Shown here in pieces: positions 63,121 to 64,000 of a stretch of 64,000 bases of DNA. The notes under the pieces were generated by a model. The model searched no databases. It was not told the DNA's origin and saw nothing but the letters and a program-made list of their open reading frames with translations. This DNA is from Lysobacterales bacterium (GTDB lineage: Bacteria > Pseudomonadota > Gammaproteobacteria > Xanthomonadales > Ahniellaceae): the NCBI GenBank assembly GCA_016182785.1, contig JACPFU010000003.1, positions 62,001 through 126,000 on the forward strand. The letters run 5' to 3'. How positions within the stretch are numbered: position 1 is the stretch's first letter; every line of letters starts with the position of its first letter. The position numbers were made by a program, and so were the translations under genes.

Positions 63121-64000
63121 ATGATCGAAACCAGAGACCTCAGCAAACGCTACGGCGACCTCGTTGCCGTGGACGGCATCCGTTTTTCCGTGCAGCCCGG
63201 CCAGGTGCTCGGCTTCCTCGGGCCGAACGGTGCCGGCAAGTCCACCACCATGAAAATGCTGGCCGGCTTCCTGACGCCTAGCGCCGGCAGCGCCAGCATC
63301 TGCGGCTACGACGTGGTCGAGTCGGCGCTGGCGGCGAAGCGGCTGGTCGGCTACCTGCCCGAAGGCGCGCCCAGCTACGGCGAAATGAGCGTGCGCGGAT
63401 TCCTGGAATTCGTCGCCGACGTGCGTGGTCTGAGCGGCGACGCGCGTCGCCGCCAGCTGGACGACGCGATCGGGCGCCTCAGCCTGCAAGGAGTCATGCA
63501 CCAGTCGATCGACACGCTGTCGAAGGGCTTCAAGCGCCGCGTCGGCCTGGCCCAGGCGATCCTGCACGACCCGAAGGTGCTGATCCTGGACGAACCCACC
63601 GATGGCCTCGATCCGAACCAGAAGCACGAGGTGCGCGCGCTGATCCAGGCGATGGCCAAGGACAAGACCATCATCGTCTCCACGCACATCCTCGAAGAGG
63701 TCCATGCCGTCTGCAATCGCGCGATCATCATCGCCCGCGGCAAGGTGCTCGCCGACGATACGCCGAGCGCGCTCGAGGCGCGTTCGCGCTTCCACCAGGC
63801 GGTGTCGCTGACCGCCGAGAACGCCGCCGCGGTGCGCGACGTGCTGGTTCGCATCGGCGACGTCGCTGCGGTCGAGATCGACGCCCAGGACCAGCGCCTG
63901 ACCGCATTCCCGCGCAAGGGCAAGGCGATCTTCGCCAGCGTGGTCGAGGCGCTGCGCGCCAACGCCATCCAGGTGCGCGAGATCGCGCTCGAGCAGGGGC
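63121..64000 (+). CDS. ABC transporter ATP-binding protein, GldA-like (5' part)
   Basis: The frame begins at ATG 63121 and runs past the window edge; 293 residues are visible. Walker A GPNGAGKST lies near residues 34-42, signature LSKGFKRRVGLAQAI near 138-152, Walker B VLILDEPTDGLDP near 155-167, and the H-loop STHILEEV near 188. The C-terminal part (AVSLTAENAAAVRDVL) is the regulatory extension of GldA/DrrA-like subunits. A permease should follow outside the window. Confidence 0.92.
   Translation, partial: MIETRDLSKRYGDLVAVDGIRFSVQPGQVLGFLGPNGAGKSTTMKMLAGFLTPSAGSASICGYDVVESALAAKRLVGYLPEGAPSYGEMSVRGFLEFVADVRGLSGDARRRQLDDAIGRLSLQGVMHQSIDTLSKGFKRRVGLAQAILHDPKVLILDEPTDGLDPNQKHEVRALIQAMAKDKTIIVSTHILEEVHAVCNRAIIIARGKVLADDTPSALEARSRFHQAVSLTAENAAAVRDVLVRIGDVAAVEIDAQDQRLTAFPRKGKAIFASVVEALRANAIQVREIALEQG

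Overview
The window is a high-G+C gammaproteobacterial chromosome segment, most likely from the Xanthomonadales (Lysobacterales), in the Rhodanobacter/Dokdonella/Lysobacter direction. The evidence is the gene order (clpS-clpA-infA-aat-trxB/ftsK-lolA-rarA-serS; ssrA-smpB-ratA-ratB-bamE/fur-recN-hrcA-grpE-dnaK-dnaJ; map-glnD-dapD-yffB-dapE), a tmRNA tag ANDDNYALAA, a secreted protein ending in NGFE, and REP-like repeats starting TGTGGGAG. Almost all of it is dense core genome. No phage, large island, CRISPR array or intact insertion sequence is visible.

Layout. 1-7.6 kb: the end of ispG, a convergent TacA-TacT type toxin-antitoxin pair, a secreted beta-helix protein, an EamA exporter and several envelope proteins of unknown function. 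7.6-12.7 kb: acnA, then nudJ-mnmA-hflD. 12.7-26.9 kb: proteolysis, translation and cell-division cluster from clpS to serS, followed by tRNA-Ser(UGA). 26.9-28.9 kb: the only clearly plastic region, with a broken rhuM/AlbA_2-type chimera between two copies of the ssrA 3' end, then ssrA, a 41-bp tandem repeat array and a shortened smpB. 29-39 kb: ratA-ratB, bamE/fur, recN and the heat-shock operon. 39-47.7 kb: a DUF885 hydrolase, a glycosyltransferase and map-glnD-dapD-yffB-dapE as an overlapping operon (nitrogen sensing plus lysine/diaminopimelate synthesis). 47.7-52 kb: two lipoproteins, a toxin-antitoxin remnant between two 30-bp direct repeats at the 3' end of parC, and parC. 52-64 kb: a drug exporter, pirin, an orphan MacB-like permease, an M2 peptidase operon, a two-component system, an SRPBCC protein and the start of an ABC transporter operon.

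Themes. Three accessory insertions lie at 3' ends of core genes (ispG, ssrA, parC), two of them with flanking direct repeats. The clearest functional oddity is SmpB, which stops at the position where its conserved C-terminal tail should begin; its stop codon lies inside the repeat array. Several promoters share a GATAAT -10 box (acnA, serS, parC). dnaK has its own sigma-32-like promoter, and no CIRCE element is visible near hrcA, grpE or dnaK.

All coordinates and motifs were read by eye. Family assignments rest on remembered motifs, not on database searches.
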